Assembly: GCA_008802785.1 (NCBI GenBank)
Contig: VUYT01000020.1
Span: 124,001-188,000, forward strand
DNA from: Symmetrospora coprosmae
Taxonomy: Eukaryota > Basidiomycota > Cystobasidiomycetes > Symmetrosporaceae
Direction of reading: 5' to 3'
DNA: 64,000 nucleotides
The position numbers were made by a program, and so were the translations under genes. How positions within the stretch are numbered: the first letter of the stretch is position 1; each line of letters opens with the position of its first letter. Below the pieces are notes generated by a model. That model worked only from the letters and a program-made list of their open reading frames with translations. It had not been told where the DNA came from and did not search any database. This document shows, piece after piece, positions 42,836-53,164 of this stretch.

Positions 42836-43473
42836 GTCCCGGTCCTCGAGCCTCCTTCGACGCTTCTACCACAGCTACATGCTCTCCTTCTACTTCTTCT
42901 CGTTGCTCTTCACTCTCTTTAGTAGTCCTTTGCGTCCTGTCTTGTTCTTCCTCGTCTCGGTCCATCGGTCTTGTCGCTGTCCTTACCTCTGGCCTGTTGT
43001 GCCTCTGCTGCTGAGCATGCAAGCCTTATCACTCACCAGCGCGTCACTCTTCCCTGGTGACTGTTCCGTACGTCTTCAAGCATACTGTGCCAGTGGCCTT
43101 CCTTGTCCGTCCGGCCTCTGTCTGGCTACGTAGCTGTTTGCCACCAATCTGGTCTGCTTTGTCAAGGGTCAATGCACCTCCGCACACGCTGCATCTGAGG
43201 GATTAACATCATTGCACTCTATGCAGGCATCTGCAGACTCCCACAAAGGCAGCAGCAACAGATTGACGATGGGCTGAAATCCCCGCCGCTGCTGCTCCGG
43301 ACCGGGTCGTCAGCCTGCGAGCGTGCTCGGACAGGCCCCCTTCGCTTCCCCTTGGTCTCCCCTCTCTGCCCCACCAAACAGCAAGGGCGGGAGGATAGAG
43401 CGGGCGCGCTTTCCTTCGTATCTGCAGCAGTGTCGGCAGCCTCGTGCCTGTTATACTCCGAGCAGCAGCAGCA
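42836..43473. other. Intergenic region RNR1-MAPKK
   Basis: The RNR1 3' flank (pyrimidine-rich to about 42990) and the MAPKK promoter. I see no gene. Confidence 0.5.
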
Positions 43474-45472
43474 ATGTTCGCCAACAAGAAGAACGTGAGT
43501 CTGTGGGCGGCCCTGGTCGCCTAACGCGTGCACCCTTGGGCGCGTCTGGCTAGCCCCGCTCAGGGCAACCTGCCTGCCAGCCGAGCTAGCTACGAGGGGC
43601 GCCAGCGGGCTGAGCGTCCCATTGACGGTGTTACTGCACCCACAGCGCAACCTCAAGGGCCTGACCATCACGGAGAATGCGAGCAAGCCGGGCGTCGCAG
43701 CTGCCCATGCGGGAGGGGCCAAGAAAGTCGGAGGAGCAGGTGCCGGCCGCCTGAACGCCGATGGCGGCAGCGACACGAGCAGCCTGAGCCTGCCCACAGA
43801 TGCGTCATCCTCTGCATCGTCCAGCCCATCCCTCCCTTCGTCCGCCTTCTCGAGCTCGGCCGGCTCGTCAGGCCCGCCCGGCGGTGCTGGTACCTCCTCC
43901 TACCGCAACAGCAGCACACAAGCCTACCACAGCAAGCTTACGGAGCAGCTCGCCAACCTCGAGATTGGCGTAGAGTTCAAGCTCGAGCTGCGAGCAGAGG
44001 ACCTAGAGGTCGTAAAGGAGGTCGGGCACGGGAACGGCGGGACCGTGAGCCGCGTCAGGCACGTCCCGACAGGCGCTTTGATGGCAAGGAAGGTGGGTTC
44101 TGGCAGGCGCGAACTCGAGCTCAGGTCGTCCGGCTCCGATGCCTGAGCAGTGTTGATTGCATACTGACCCTGCTTCTGCCACACCAACAATGGCACAGGT
44201 TGTCCACATCGATGCAAAGCCGTCGGTTCGGAAACAGATCTTGCGAGAGCTCCAGATCATGCACGATTGCGTGCGTCTCTTGCCTGACAGATAATCAGTC
44301 GCGTACAGGTCCACGCTCATGCGCTTCTTTGTGCTCGTATCCGCAGAACTCGCCATACATCGTCTCATTCTACGGAGCATTCATCCAAGATCCGCACATC
44401 TGCATGTGCATGGAGTTCGCAGACAAGGGGTGCTTCATGGCTCTCCGAGAGATAGTTGCAATCACTTCGCGGCCTGCTAATGCTGCGGAACTCCTCGCGC
44501 CGCAGCTCGCTCGATGGCGTCTACAAGGCCATTGGCCCCATAGCGGAAGACGTGCTTGGCAAGATTGCGTTCGCCGTGGTGTCCGGTTTGACATATCTGT
44601 ACGATGCGCATCGCATTATTCACCGGGGTGAGCAGCAACCCGGCCGGTTGTGACTAGCCGTCCAGTGCTGATGCCAATCGACCCAGACGTGAAGCCTTCC
44701 AACGTGCTCGTCACGTCTGCGGGTCAGATCAAGATTTGCGATTTCGGAGTGTCTGGAGAGCTCATCAACTCCATCGCCGACACGTTCGTCGGCACGAGTA
44801 CATACATGAGCGTGAGCGAGCGTGCCAAGCCCTTTCCGCAGTTGTCGTCTGCCAGGCTGATGGCCCCATACCCGATCTCGACCCGACAGCCGGAACGCAT
44901 TCAGGGTGCACAGTACACAGTCAAGTCAGACGTCTGGTCACTGGGCATCACGCTGGTCGAGCTCGGCATGGGCCGCTTCCCTTTCTCGAATGACGAGGAT
45001 AACAGCGACGACGATTACTCCGCCGACGAACTGACGCTGTCGCCGGTGAAGCCTGGCGGGAAAGACCGGTCACTGGCCGAGGTGGAGGCGCGGCGGAAGA
45101 AGCGCGCAACGGAGCGAGCAGAGCGCAAGAAGGAAGGCGTCTCGCTTGGAGGCAGCGGGTCGCAGATGTCCATCCTCGAGCTCCTCCAGCACGTCGTTAA
45201 TGAACCCGCGCCCCGCCTCAAGCCAGAGAACAAGTTCAGCAAGGATACGCACATTTTCGTCGACTCGTGCTTGATGAAGGACGTCAACCGGCGGCCGACG
45301 CCCAAGGAGCTGCTGGTGGGTGGTGCTACACTATTTCTCATTTCTCGTACTCTTGATGGCGACAGCTAATTCCCTTTCCCTCCATCGACTGACATCGCAG
45401 CGTTACAAGTGGCTCGTCGACTCCGCAGAGGCCGACGTTGACCTCGAGAGTTGGGCCAAGTCGATCCCGTGA
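43474..45472 (+). CDS. fuz7: MAP kinase kinase of the Ste7/Fuz7 type
   Basis: This dual-specificity kinase belongs to the pheromone/filamentation MAPK cascade. Start MFANKKN at 43474 is spliced to RNLKGLTITENASKPG, a basic N-terminus suited to MAPK docking. The kinase domain contains VVKEVGHGNGGTVSRVRHVP, VVHIDAKPSVRKQILRELQI, NSPYIVSFYGAFIQDPHICM, HRDVKPSNVLV (catalytic loop), DFGVSGELINSIADTFVGTS (activation segment with the S-x3-T phospho-sites) and TYMSPERIQGAQYTVKSDVW. A Ser/Asp/Lys-rich insert of about 60 residues follows GRFPF, as in other MAPKKs. It ends LESWAKSIP. The exon starting GSLDGVYKAIGPI follows an intron that removes an apparently open stretch. Closest in wording to U. maydis Fuz7. 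Confidence 0.88.
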
Positions 45473-45781
45473 CATGCGGTCCCCATCATCATTGCTCACT
45501 GTCGTTCCTAACTCGTCTGTCACTGTCTGTCCTGCAACAGCTCCCGAAACCAGCACATCCTGTACCCATTCTTTCCATTCCCGCCATCGTTATCTTCGCC
45601 GTCGTGTAATGTGTCATTCTGCATCTGATTATACACACAAATGCCTCCAATCGAGATAGGTCCTGAGCCGGATGCAAGCGAGATCTGCCGATTGAAGCCG
45701 GTCATTTCGCTCCTCTTTGCGGGTGTCCAAGCTGCGGGAGTATGTAACGACGGGTATAGCACAAACAGGCCCGACAACCCT
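45473..45781. other. Convergent 3' flanks, MAPKK / RRP41
   Basis: 309 bp between convergent stops. I see nothing else. Confidence 0.5.
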
Positions 45782-46966
45782 CTAGTCCTCATCCATGTCC
45801 TCATCGTCTATCCGCCCAGTGCTTCCGGCCTCGATGGGCGGCGGGCGAGCCTGTAGCGACTGCTGCAGCTCCTGCTGACGTGCCAACGCCCCACCAGCTC
45901 CCGTTTTGAGCTTGTCGGCGAGCTCCTTTGTATATGCGCGCATGACATTGTCCATCTCCCTGCTGATGACCCTGCAAGCCTGCACGGCTAGCTTGAGCAT
46001 CTCCTCGAAGCGGTCAATGCTGAGGCGCGTCTCCATGTTGACGAGCGTGACGCGCCCTTCGTACAGATCCTCATCGCCCGCCTCTGGGTCCGCCTTGAAG
46101 AGCTGCCCCTCGGCCGTCGCCTGCGCAGAGGGTGCCAGACATGCCACTGTTACGGTGGGCAGATCGCTCTCTTCCGTCCCGCTCGGATCGAGCAGCGGGG
46201 CGTCATGTAGTGCCGACACGGCGAGCGAGGATAGCGGATCCGTGAGGGAGATGCCGGCGTGGATGAGGGCGAGAGTTGTAGCATTGATGGCAGCGGCCAG
46301 CATACCTGTTTGGCGAGCATGAAGGTGCGAAGTCAGTCTCGAGGAGCAGCGCCAATTTGACAACGAGCAAGACAGCCTACCGCCGTCCTGCGAGAGGACC
46401 TGGACAAAGATGTCGATCTGCGAGCGTGGGTATAGATTCGTCGAGATGATGGGCTCGAAGGTATTCTTGATGGCAGTGGCCGTCTCGACGGTGCGTCTGC
46501 GCATTTGAATTCACGAGGAAGACGTCAGATTCCTAGAAGCTCCACGGTGCGATGTAAGGCCGAAAGGCTGGTCCACCTGTCGCCTCGATTCCGCTTGCGG
46601 CGCTCGCCCGCAACAAAGCCCGCGACGCCCACGTCCACCTCGACCGTCGCTGCCTCTCCACCGGCACCTCCTCCACCTCCTCCGCCGTGCTGCTGCTGTC
46701 CGCCAGAGCCTCCAGCGCCGGCTGCTCCAGCTCTCCGAGGCTCGCGAGGGCCATACACGCTGACCTGCACGACCGTCAGTCCCATCTCGCACATACACGA
46801 GCCATCCGCAGCGGGCGTCGTGTCGAGGGTGAAGGTTATCGGGCGGATCTCGCGCCCGAGGCGATTGTCGGCGCGAAAGATGGCATGGCTCGACTGGAGA
46901 CAAGCAGCAGAGTCAGATTAGACGAAGTGCACACTGGACAATGCGGAAAGTAGCGAGACTCGCCAT
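45782..46966 (-). CDS. RRP41: Exosome core subunit Rrp41 (RNase PH fold)
   Basis: This belongs to the RNase PH ring of the RNA exosome. The readable core begins AIFRADNRLGREIRPITFTL and ADGSCMCEMGLTVVQVSVYG with PREPRR. A Gly-rich insert of about 30 residues follows, then VEVDVGVAGFVAGERRKRNR with GDRR, and, after an intron, TATAIKNTFEPIISTNLYPR then SQIDIFVQVLSQDGG and MLAAAINATTLALIHAGISL. The C-terminus is helical with an acidic end (DDEDMDED). The start is uncertain. ATG 46966 gives MASLATFRI and splices in phase through a 55-nt intron to the core, but other first exons cannot be excluded. The gene is head-to-head with the 47135 gene. Confidence 0.82.
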
Positions 46967-47134
46967 CTGTTGTGCGCGAGCTCTGAGGCGTTGTCGGAAG
47001 CTGAGAAAGCTGGCTGGCTGGCTGGGCCCGACCCGATCCTGCTGCACGTTCTATCTGTTCCAACTCGACACGAAAAACGGTTTGGAAACGACGCTCACAC
47101 TCCCGCAGCAGCACAGCTTGGTAGCATAGCAGCA

Positions 47135-47645
47135 ATGGTCCGAGGTCACGCTAAAGGTGCGCTTTCCTCCGCCCTGCTCAACCGCCTGGCCATCCATACG
47201 GGCTTCTTCGACGAGGCCCGCTGAAACCGGCGCGTGTCTGTCTGTACGCATTTCCACCACAGCCGAAGCACAAGCAAAGGCAGCAAAGAACGCGCAGGCC
47301 AAGGGAGGCAGCTCAACGCTGGGCAAGGACAAGGGCCTCAAGGTGGGTGCAGTCCCGTCGTATGGGCAGCCCGTCTGACCAAGGCTGACTTTCGGCACTT
47401 CCGGTGGCGAACCTCGTCTGCATCCACTCTCGGCCCAGTACAAGTGCCCGACGTGCCTGCAGGACATTGACAGTCTGTCAAACATGAAGACGCATTGGGA
47501 CGCGAAGCACCCCAGTGAGCCGGATAATTGTCGAATCTGGCCCCACCATCAGCAACTGACAATTGTCGTCCTGCACGCGTGTGCACCGACAGAACTGCCA
47601 GCGCCGGACTTCGACACATGCAAGAAACCGGAGGTGAAGAAGTAG
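47135..47645 (+). CDS. Small C2H2 zinc-finger protein (At2g23090/ZNF706-like)
   Basis: Four exons encode about 77 residues: MVRGHAK, AEAQAKAAKNAQAKGGSSTL with GKDKGLK, YKCPTCLQDIDSLSNMKTHW with DAKHP, and KLPAPDFDTCKKPEVKK (stop 47643-47645). The basic, Ala/Lys-rich N-terminus followed by one C-x2-C-x12-H-x4-H finger and a KHPK-type continuation is the layout of small eukaryotic zinc-finger proteins such as plant At2g23090 and animal ZNF706. Function is poorly known. The start lies 168 bp from the proposed RRP41 start on the other strand. Confidence 0.72.
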
Positions 47646-47900
47646 AGGGGCGCACCATGCGCGTGCTCAGCGGCGGCGCGTTAGGAATGCTAGACCAGAG
47701 TCGGCGCTATTTTGACCTCCTAGCGCGGCGCAGCGGAGCGACGAGATTAATAAGGAGAGCGGGGCAGATTGGTTGATGTTGTCAGAACAGAAGCATGTCT
47801 TCTATGCATGGGTGCCGTTATCGTTAGTCCACCTGGAGTCACATCAGCGCGGAACGTAGGGCAGATTGGCCAAAGCCATCTCTTGCGAGCACTCCCAGCT

Positions 47901-48953
47901 TCATACAAACTGAACAACCTCGATTTCGTGTTCTTCGCTCATGATGACTTCATAATTCCCTTCACCGTCAAGCTTCTCCTCCTCCCTGACCTCGTTCAGC
48001 GTCTCCTCGAGCTTCGCCCGGAAGTAGGACTTGAGGTACGGTCTCTCGGTTGCAGTGTGAGTGCCTGCGGTGAGATCACAAGAGAGATTCAGCGACTGTA
48101 AGGACCAACGACCGACAAGCGTCCAGCTTACAGAGTACGACATGTGTCCCGCTGGCTACGGTTGCGAGGATCTCGTGGTGCGATAGTTCGCCAGTCCACC
48201 ACAGGTCGGCTTTTGAGCCTGAGAGGAACGAGCCGCCAGAGCCAGGACACATGCCTATCGTCTTGATCTCCTTCTGTCCATACTTGGACTCTGACAGCAT
48301 CAGTGTTGGCCCAAACGGTTAACGAGCGAGTCAGCCCCGGAATCGCTAGACGATGTACCCGCGCCAGACTCATCTGTCTTCATGCCTAGGCGCGCCTTGA
48401 TCTTCCCGACCGCTTGCGCAAGAGACACGGGCTGCTCGAGCTCCCACACGCGTGAGCGCTGAGCATGCGGCTGCCACTTGCCCTTGCCCATGCCCTGGGC
48501 GAGCCAGTCCTGGATCCCGCCCTCTGCCGCATCGAGGCAGGTGTGCGGGCTGTAGATGGAGATGCCGCGGCTGGCGCACTGGAGGATGCACGACTGTAGG
48601 GGATCCTGCTGCGTGATGCTTTTCAGGCCGCGAAAGATGGTCGGGTGGTACACGACGATGCTGCCGACGTCATCCGGCATCGACTCTACGATTTGGCGCG
48701 TGAGGTCGGTCGCGAGGAGGACCTTGCGTTTTGGCTTTGCATTGCTGCCGGAGGCTGCGGGAGGGATGAAGGGCTCGAGAAGGAGGCCAACTGTGATTGA
48801 TGTATGGGCAGACGGGTGAAGGTGGGCGTAGCTCTCAGATGTCCGAAGGGTGCCGCAAGCTTTCGAGGCGCACCCACCGTTATCCCAGTTCTCTCCGAGC
48901 TCGAGGGGCGCCAAACGCTTGAATGCGAGCTGCACCGCTTTGGTCAAGGACAT
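47901..48953 (-). CDS. NIF3: NIF3-family (GTP cyclohydrolase 1 type 2/NIF3) protein
   Basis: A dinuclear-metal-fold family conserved from bacteria to man, with unclear cellular role. The start MSLTKAVQLAFKRLAPLELG at 48953 runs to GENWDN, then an intron, then VGLLLEPFIPP. LLATDLTRQIVESM, SIVVYHPTIFRGLKSITQQD (metal-binding His) and ISIYSPHTCLDAAEGGIQDW (second His/Asp site) follow. A Ser-rich spacer and SKYGQKEIKTIGMCPGSGGS then FLSGSKADLWWTGELSHHEI are typical. The last exon has HTATERPYLKSYFRAKLEET (HxxxE metal site) and ends HEIEVVQFV. The intron after VVLC must be removed to place HTATE in frame. About 300 residues. Confidence 0.88.
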
Positions 48954-49843
48954 GATCTGACAGTTGTCGAATGACTTGAGGTATTGTCATTCTAGCGCAG
49001 AAAGCGCGTCAGCGACTTCATTCAGGCACCTCCGCCGCTGCAGCGATCGCCACGAGCTGGCCGAGAGGCCTCGATGAAGCTCTTTCTCCCCCCTCCGAAT
49101 GGAAGATAGTTGCGAAACAGGAGAGAGCAATGACATGGATCTGATTTGCGAGAGCGCACACAAGCAGAGCCCAAACGAGCCGCTGTCTCCGCTTGTTGGG
49201 CTCGATGAGCGTCGGGACACCGCTCCACGCGTCAGGCGATGAGCTACTCTCGCCGGGTCCCGCTCTGACGGAAGGATAGGAGGCCTAGGCGAGGCCGAGA
49301 CAGGGACGTTATCATACAGGCCGCGCATCTTTCTGTCCACTCTGCTCTTTTCCTTCCTCCACGCAGACTCGACACTGACTGGCAGGAAGCTGGTATACTC
49401 CTGCGACTTCAGCTGCCCTCCCTTGCCGGACCCTCGTCCTCCCGCTGCGGCTCACAGCGCAGCGCCAAAGCCGGCCGCACCAACCCCGGTCCAGACTGGT
49501 CCCCGTCCAAATCACAACTCGCACAAATCACAAGGCCGCAGCTCAGCACACCATCTAAAGTGCACGCCATACCCAGGCACTGCTCTGCGCTCCTCTTGTC
49601 GACCTCCGGCACCGACCAGCACAGTCTCACCTCTGTGGCACGTGCCGCTCCTACTGCCAGTGAACCTCGAGCCAGCATCCACAGCGACCATCCGTAGCCT
49701 GCTTCGGCACGCTTAGCAGACACGCCTTCAGTCGTCCGCTTATTGCCGACCCAATCCTTGCTCTCTGGCCATTCCTACGGACCGACCGGGCCTGCCCCTC
49801 TGCTTAGCCGCCACCACACACGCGCAACGCACCTCCAGACACG
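48954..49843. other. Long divergent region, NIF3 / TKL kinase
   Basis: 890 bp between head-to-head starts, among the longest gaps in the window. It is C-rich toward the kinase and may hold a long leader. I see no supported gene. Confidence 0.5.
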
Positions 49844-52769
49844 ATGCCCGCCCACTCTGCTCCTGCACACAATCCAGACTCTGGTAGATTCGATGTCATC
49901 CCGTATTCTGACCTCAGTGCCGAATCGACCTGGACCCGCCTCGGCAGAGGTAGCTTTGGCTGCGTCTTCAAGGGCATGTGAGGCGCTGCGGATCAGCAGA
50001 CGCCACGGACACTCGAGCCAGGAGCTCACTCTGCGTATTGTGCTTCGTACAGGTATCTTGGACTCGACGTAGCCATCAAAGGTATGGCTGCGCCGTACTG
50101 TGGCAACGAGAGCCACTCGTACTGAATCAGCTTCTTCGCCAACCCGCACAGAGGTGCTCAACAGCGACGAGTACGATGGTGAGGATCGGACCAGTGCAGT
50201 ACTCTATCTTCGTGGAGCATGCGCTCACACCAAATTCTCGCAGTCGACAAGTACTTCAAGCGGGAGTGCACCCTGATGAAGTGAGCAGGAGCGCAATGCC
50301 CCTCATGCGAACGGACCAGGCTAATACCCGACGCGCGCACAGAGAATGCCGTCACCCAAACATTGTCCAATTCATTGGACTGTGCCTTGCACCCACGGCA
50401 GCGCCAGACTATCTGCCTCCTCTGTCCTTCGACAATTCGGGTCGCGTTCAGACCAAGCCGCCCGCTGCCCGTCGACGCATCCTCATCATTTCCGAGTACT
50501 TGCCGAACGGCAACCTACGCTCGCACATCGTCAATCAGAGGCTCGACTTCAGCTGGAGGCTCCGGCTCAGCTTCGCCGTCGATGTCGCTCGCGCCGTGGC
50601 GTATCTACACGCGCGCAACTGCCTGCACCGGGACCTGAAGGGAGAGAACCTGCTCATTACCGAGAATGACCGAATCAAGGTCAGAAGCGTCCTATCTTGT
50701 CCATCTTCAGTCACCATGGGGCTAAACAGCGCGTGTGTTCTTGCAGGTGTGCGATTTTGGCTTTGCGAGGTTGGCAGCCAAGAACGAGGACGAGATGAAG
50801 AGGATGTCGTATTGCGGAACAGATGGTGAGTGTCTGCGCCTGTATCCCTTCTGACTCCCAACCTCGTAGTGACAACTCGACACGCTCCAGGCTACATGTC
50901 ACCCGAAATCCTCATGGGAGAAGAATTTGGCCTCGAGACCGACATCTTCAGTCTGGGTGTCATCTTCTGCGAGATCGCTTCCCGCCGCCTGGTCGATGAC
51001 CACCATTTCAGTCGTGTCATGCCGACCTTCGGACTCGATGAGGAGGAGATCCGCTCTCGGGCATCCGAAGGGTGTCCTGGTGCCTTTCTCGACATGGCCA
51101 TTGCGTGCGTGCAAGTCGAGCCGGCAGACCGCCCCAAGATCCGCTCCATCCTCGACACGTTGCGCAGCGTCGAGCGCACCATCATCGAGGTGCAGAGTGC
51201 TAGCGGTGGCGGATACAACGTAGGCTCGCTCACTTTCGGCGCCCGCCATGCAGGTAGAAAGTCTGTCAGTGGCAGCAAGTCCGTCCGCCCATCTGGCCCA
51301 GGCAGGATTCCCAGCTTCCAGGGTCAGATCGTCACGCCGTCCTACGGCAATAATGGCAACGCAGCAGCCGACGACTCGAGCTCGGACGAGGATGTCGAAG
51401 AGACGATTGCGAAGCTCGAGACCCTCAAAGTCGGCAACGGTGCCAAGGGCAGCGATTTTTATCTCAACCCGCTCAATGCTGAGGCAACCTCGCGACTTCT
51501 GGTGCTGTCTGAGGACGGCTCAGCCCCAGTCAAGAGCGGCGACGACGACGGGGCTTCCGTCCGCTACTCGGTCATCAAGCCCAGTAGGCACGCGACCGGG
51601 TCGAGCTTCCTCTCGGTTGACGATCAGGGGTCCGTCATCACCGTCAGAGGTCTGCACGATAAGGGTTCGGCCTCCACCTCGTCGGCAATCACGGCCAAGT
51701 CGGCATTTGCTGCGCTCCCTTCATCCTGGATGCGAGTGGCTACGGCTACTGCACACCAGATGAAGGAGGAGGAGGAAGCCGAGGACCGGCGAGAGCAAGA
51801 GACGGCAGCTTCGGAGAAGGCAGGACCTGACGAGATAACAAGCGCCAAGGAAAGCAGGAATGGCGAAGACGAAGGCGATACTTCGGCTACGACCTTTGCA
51901 TCTGCCAGCTCCGAGTCGTCCGAGTCCGAGGCACCCACCACTCCTACTGGCGGTGACGTGCCCAAGTCTCCGACTTTGCAGGTCGAGACATCCAGCAAGG
52001 ACGACATCATGCCTGGCACACTGCCAGTGTCCAAGTTCGCCACCATCAAGTCTTTGTCGACACCCTGCCCCGCTTCGCCTGAGACCATGGGCCAGACCAG
52101 CCCGGGCGGCTCCGGCTTCACGGACGACGGACCCTCCCCGCACCGCTTCACGCTTATTCGGCCTGGATGGCGAGCACTGTGGGAGGGCAACGCTCCCTAC
52201 GTCTCGGAGAAGGCGGCCAACAAGCGCCTGAGCGCTGCGAGCAAGGGCGACGATAGCAAGCGAAGCAGCATCGACAGCACACATTCGGCTAAGGACGGTG
52301 TGCGCAAGAGCACCGATGGCGGAGCCAGGCCGGCCGTTCCCGCTGCGGCTTCCGCGGGCATATTGCCCATGCAGCTGCTGGGCGCCGGTCTCCTGACCCG
52401 GTGCCAGGTGTGCGAGAAGCGACTCGGCCTGATGAAGCCGTATCTACACTGCGACGACTGCGCGCAGATGTAGGTCTCTTGTGTCGCTGCCATTGATAGC
52501 GTGCGCACTTCGGCTGACGATGGTTCCTGGCCTGCCTTTCCAGCTTCCACGTCAAGTGCGGAGACCTGACGTCGGCCGACTGCAGAGGCCTCAATCACCG
52601 ACACATTGCCGTGTCTGCTGACTCGGCTATCTCGTCGACATCAACCGTGTCATCTGCAGCAGCTGGGAGCAGCGCAAGCATTAGCAAAGACAAGATGCGC
52701 AAAGCCAAGCGCGAGAGCAAGAAGCTTCACAAGACAACTTCGGCGACCTCTTCCTACGTGGTTGTCTGA
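49844..52769 (+). CDS. Tyrosine-kinase-like (TKL) protein kinase with C-terminal C1-type module
   Basis: MPAHSAPAHNPDSGRFDVIP leads into a kinase domain split by small exons: LGRGSFGCVFKG (Gly loop), YLGLDVAIK (VAIK Lys), KYFKRECTLMK, ECRHPNIVQFIGLCLAPTAA, ILIISEYLPNGNLRSHI, CLHRDLKGENLLIT, CDFGFARLAAKNEDEMKR and GTDGYMSPEILMGEEFGLET. The PNIVQFIGLC and LKGEN wording places it among TKL/LIMK-like kinases. A Ser/Asp/Glu-rich tail of several hundred residues follows. It ends with RCQVCEKRLGLMKPYLHCDD then CAQ(I)FHVKCGDLTSADC: C-x2-C-x12-C-x2-C-x4-H-x2-C-x7-C, the C1 zinc spacing but without the usual leading His. The last exon ends SATSSYVVV. Substrate and pathway are unknown. Confidence 0.78.
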
Positions 52770-53164
52770 TCTTATCGTGCCATGGACACTCCCTTGGGAC
52801 TGCAATCCGCCCTATTCTGCCTCTTCTTCATTAGCCGCACTGAACCCCTTTGTAGTCTTCGGCTTACGCGCTAATGCGCTACGACACACGCCCTTCGCTT
52901 CTTATAAAGACACAACATACATAGTGCAGCTTTTAGGCCAGTGTACTTATCCTTCTCTTGTACACACATCACTTGCTTAATAGTCGGCCTCGGATCCCAT
53001 CTGTACGCAATGGCATCTCGGCAGGAGATGCAATAACCGGGCGTCCTAGTCATAGTCCAATGCCTACTCATCCGCTGTCGTGCCAGGACTGCCGGTGCAT
53101 TTGTGTTGCGTAGCGTCAGTTTGCTCATCGCTTCCCGTCTGCCGAGTCAGTCTCGGTGGAGCAC
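52770..53164. other. Convergent 3' flanks, TKL kinase / photolyase
   Basis: The 395 bp between convergent stops hold no independent gene. If the photolyase's last codons are spliced further (a GTGAGT overlaps its stop), a short tail exon would fall near 53070-53130. Confidence 0.45.

Noticed and set aside
42717-43022. Frames in the RNR1 3' flank
   Set aside because: They arise from a pyrimidine-rich untranslated region and have no start context or family similarity.
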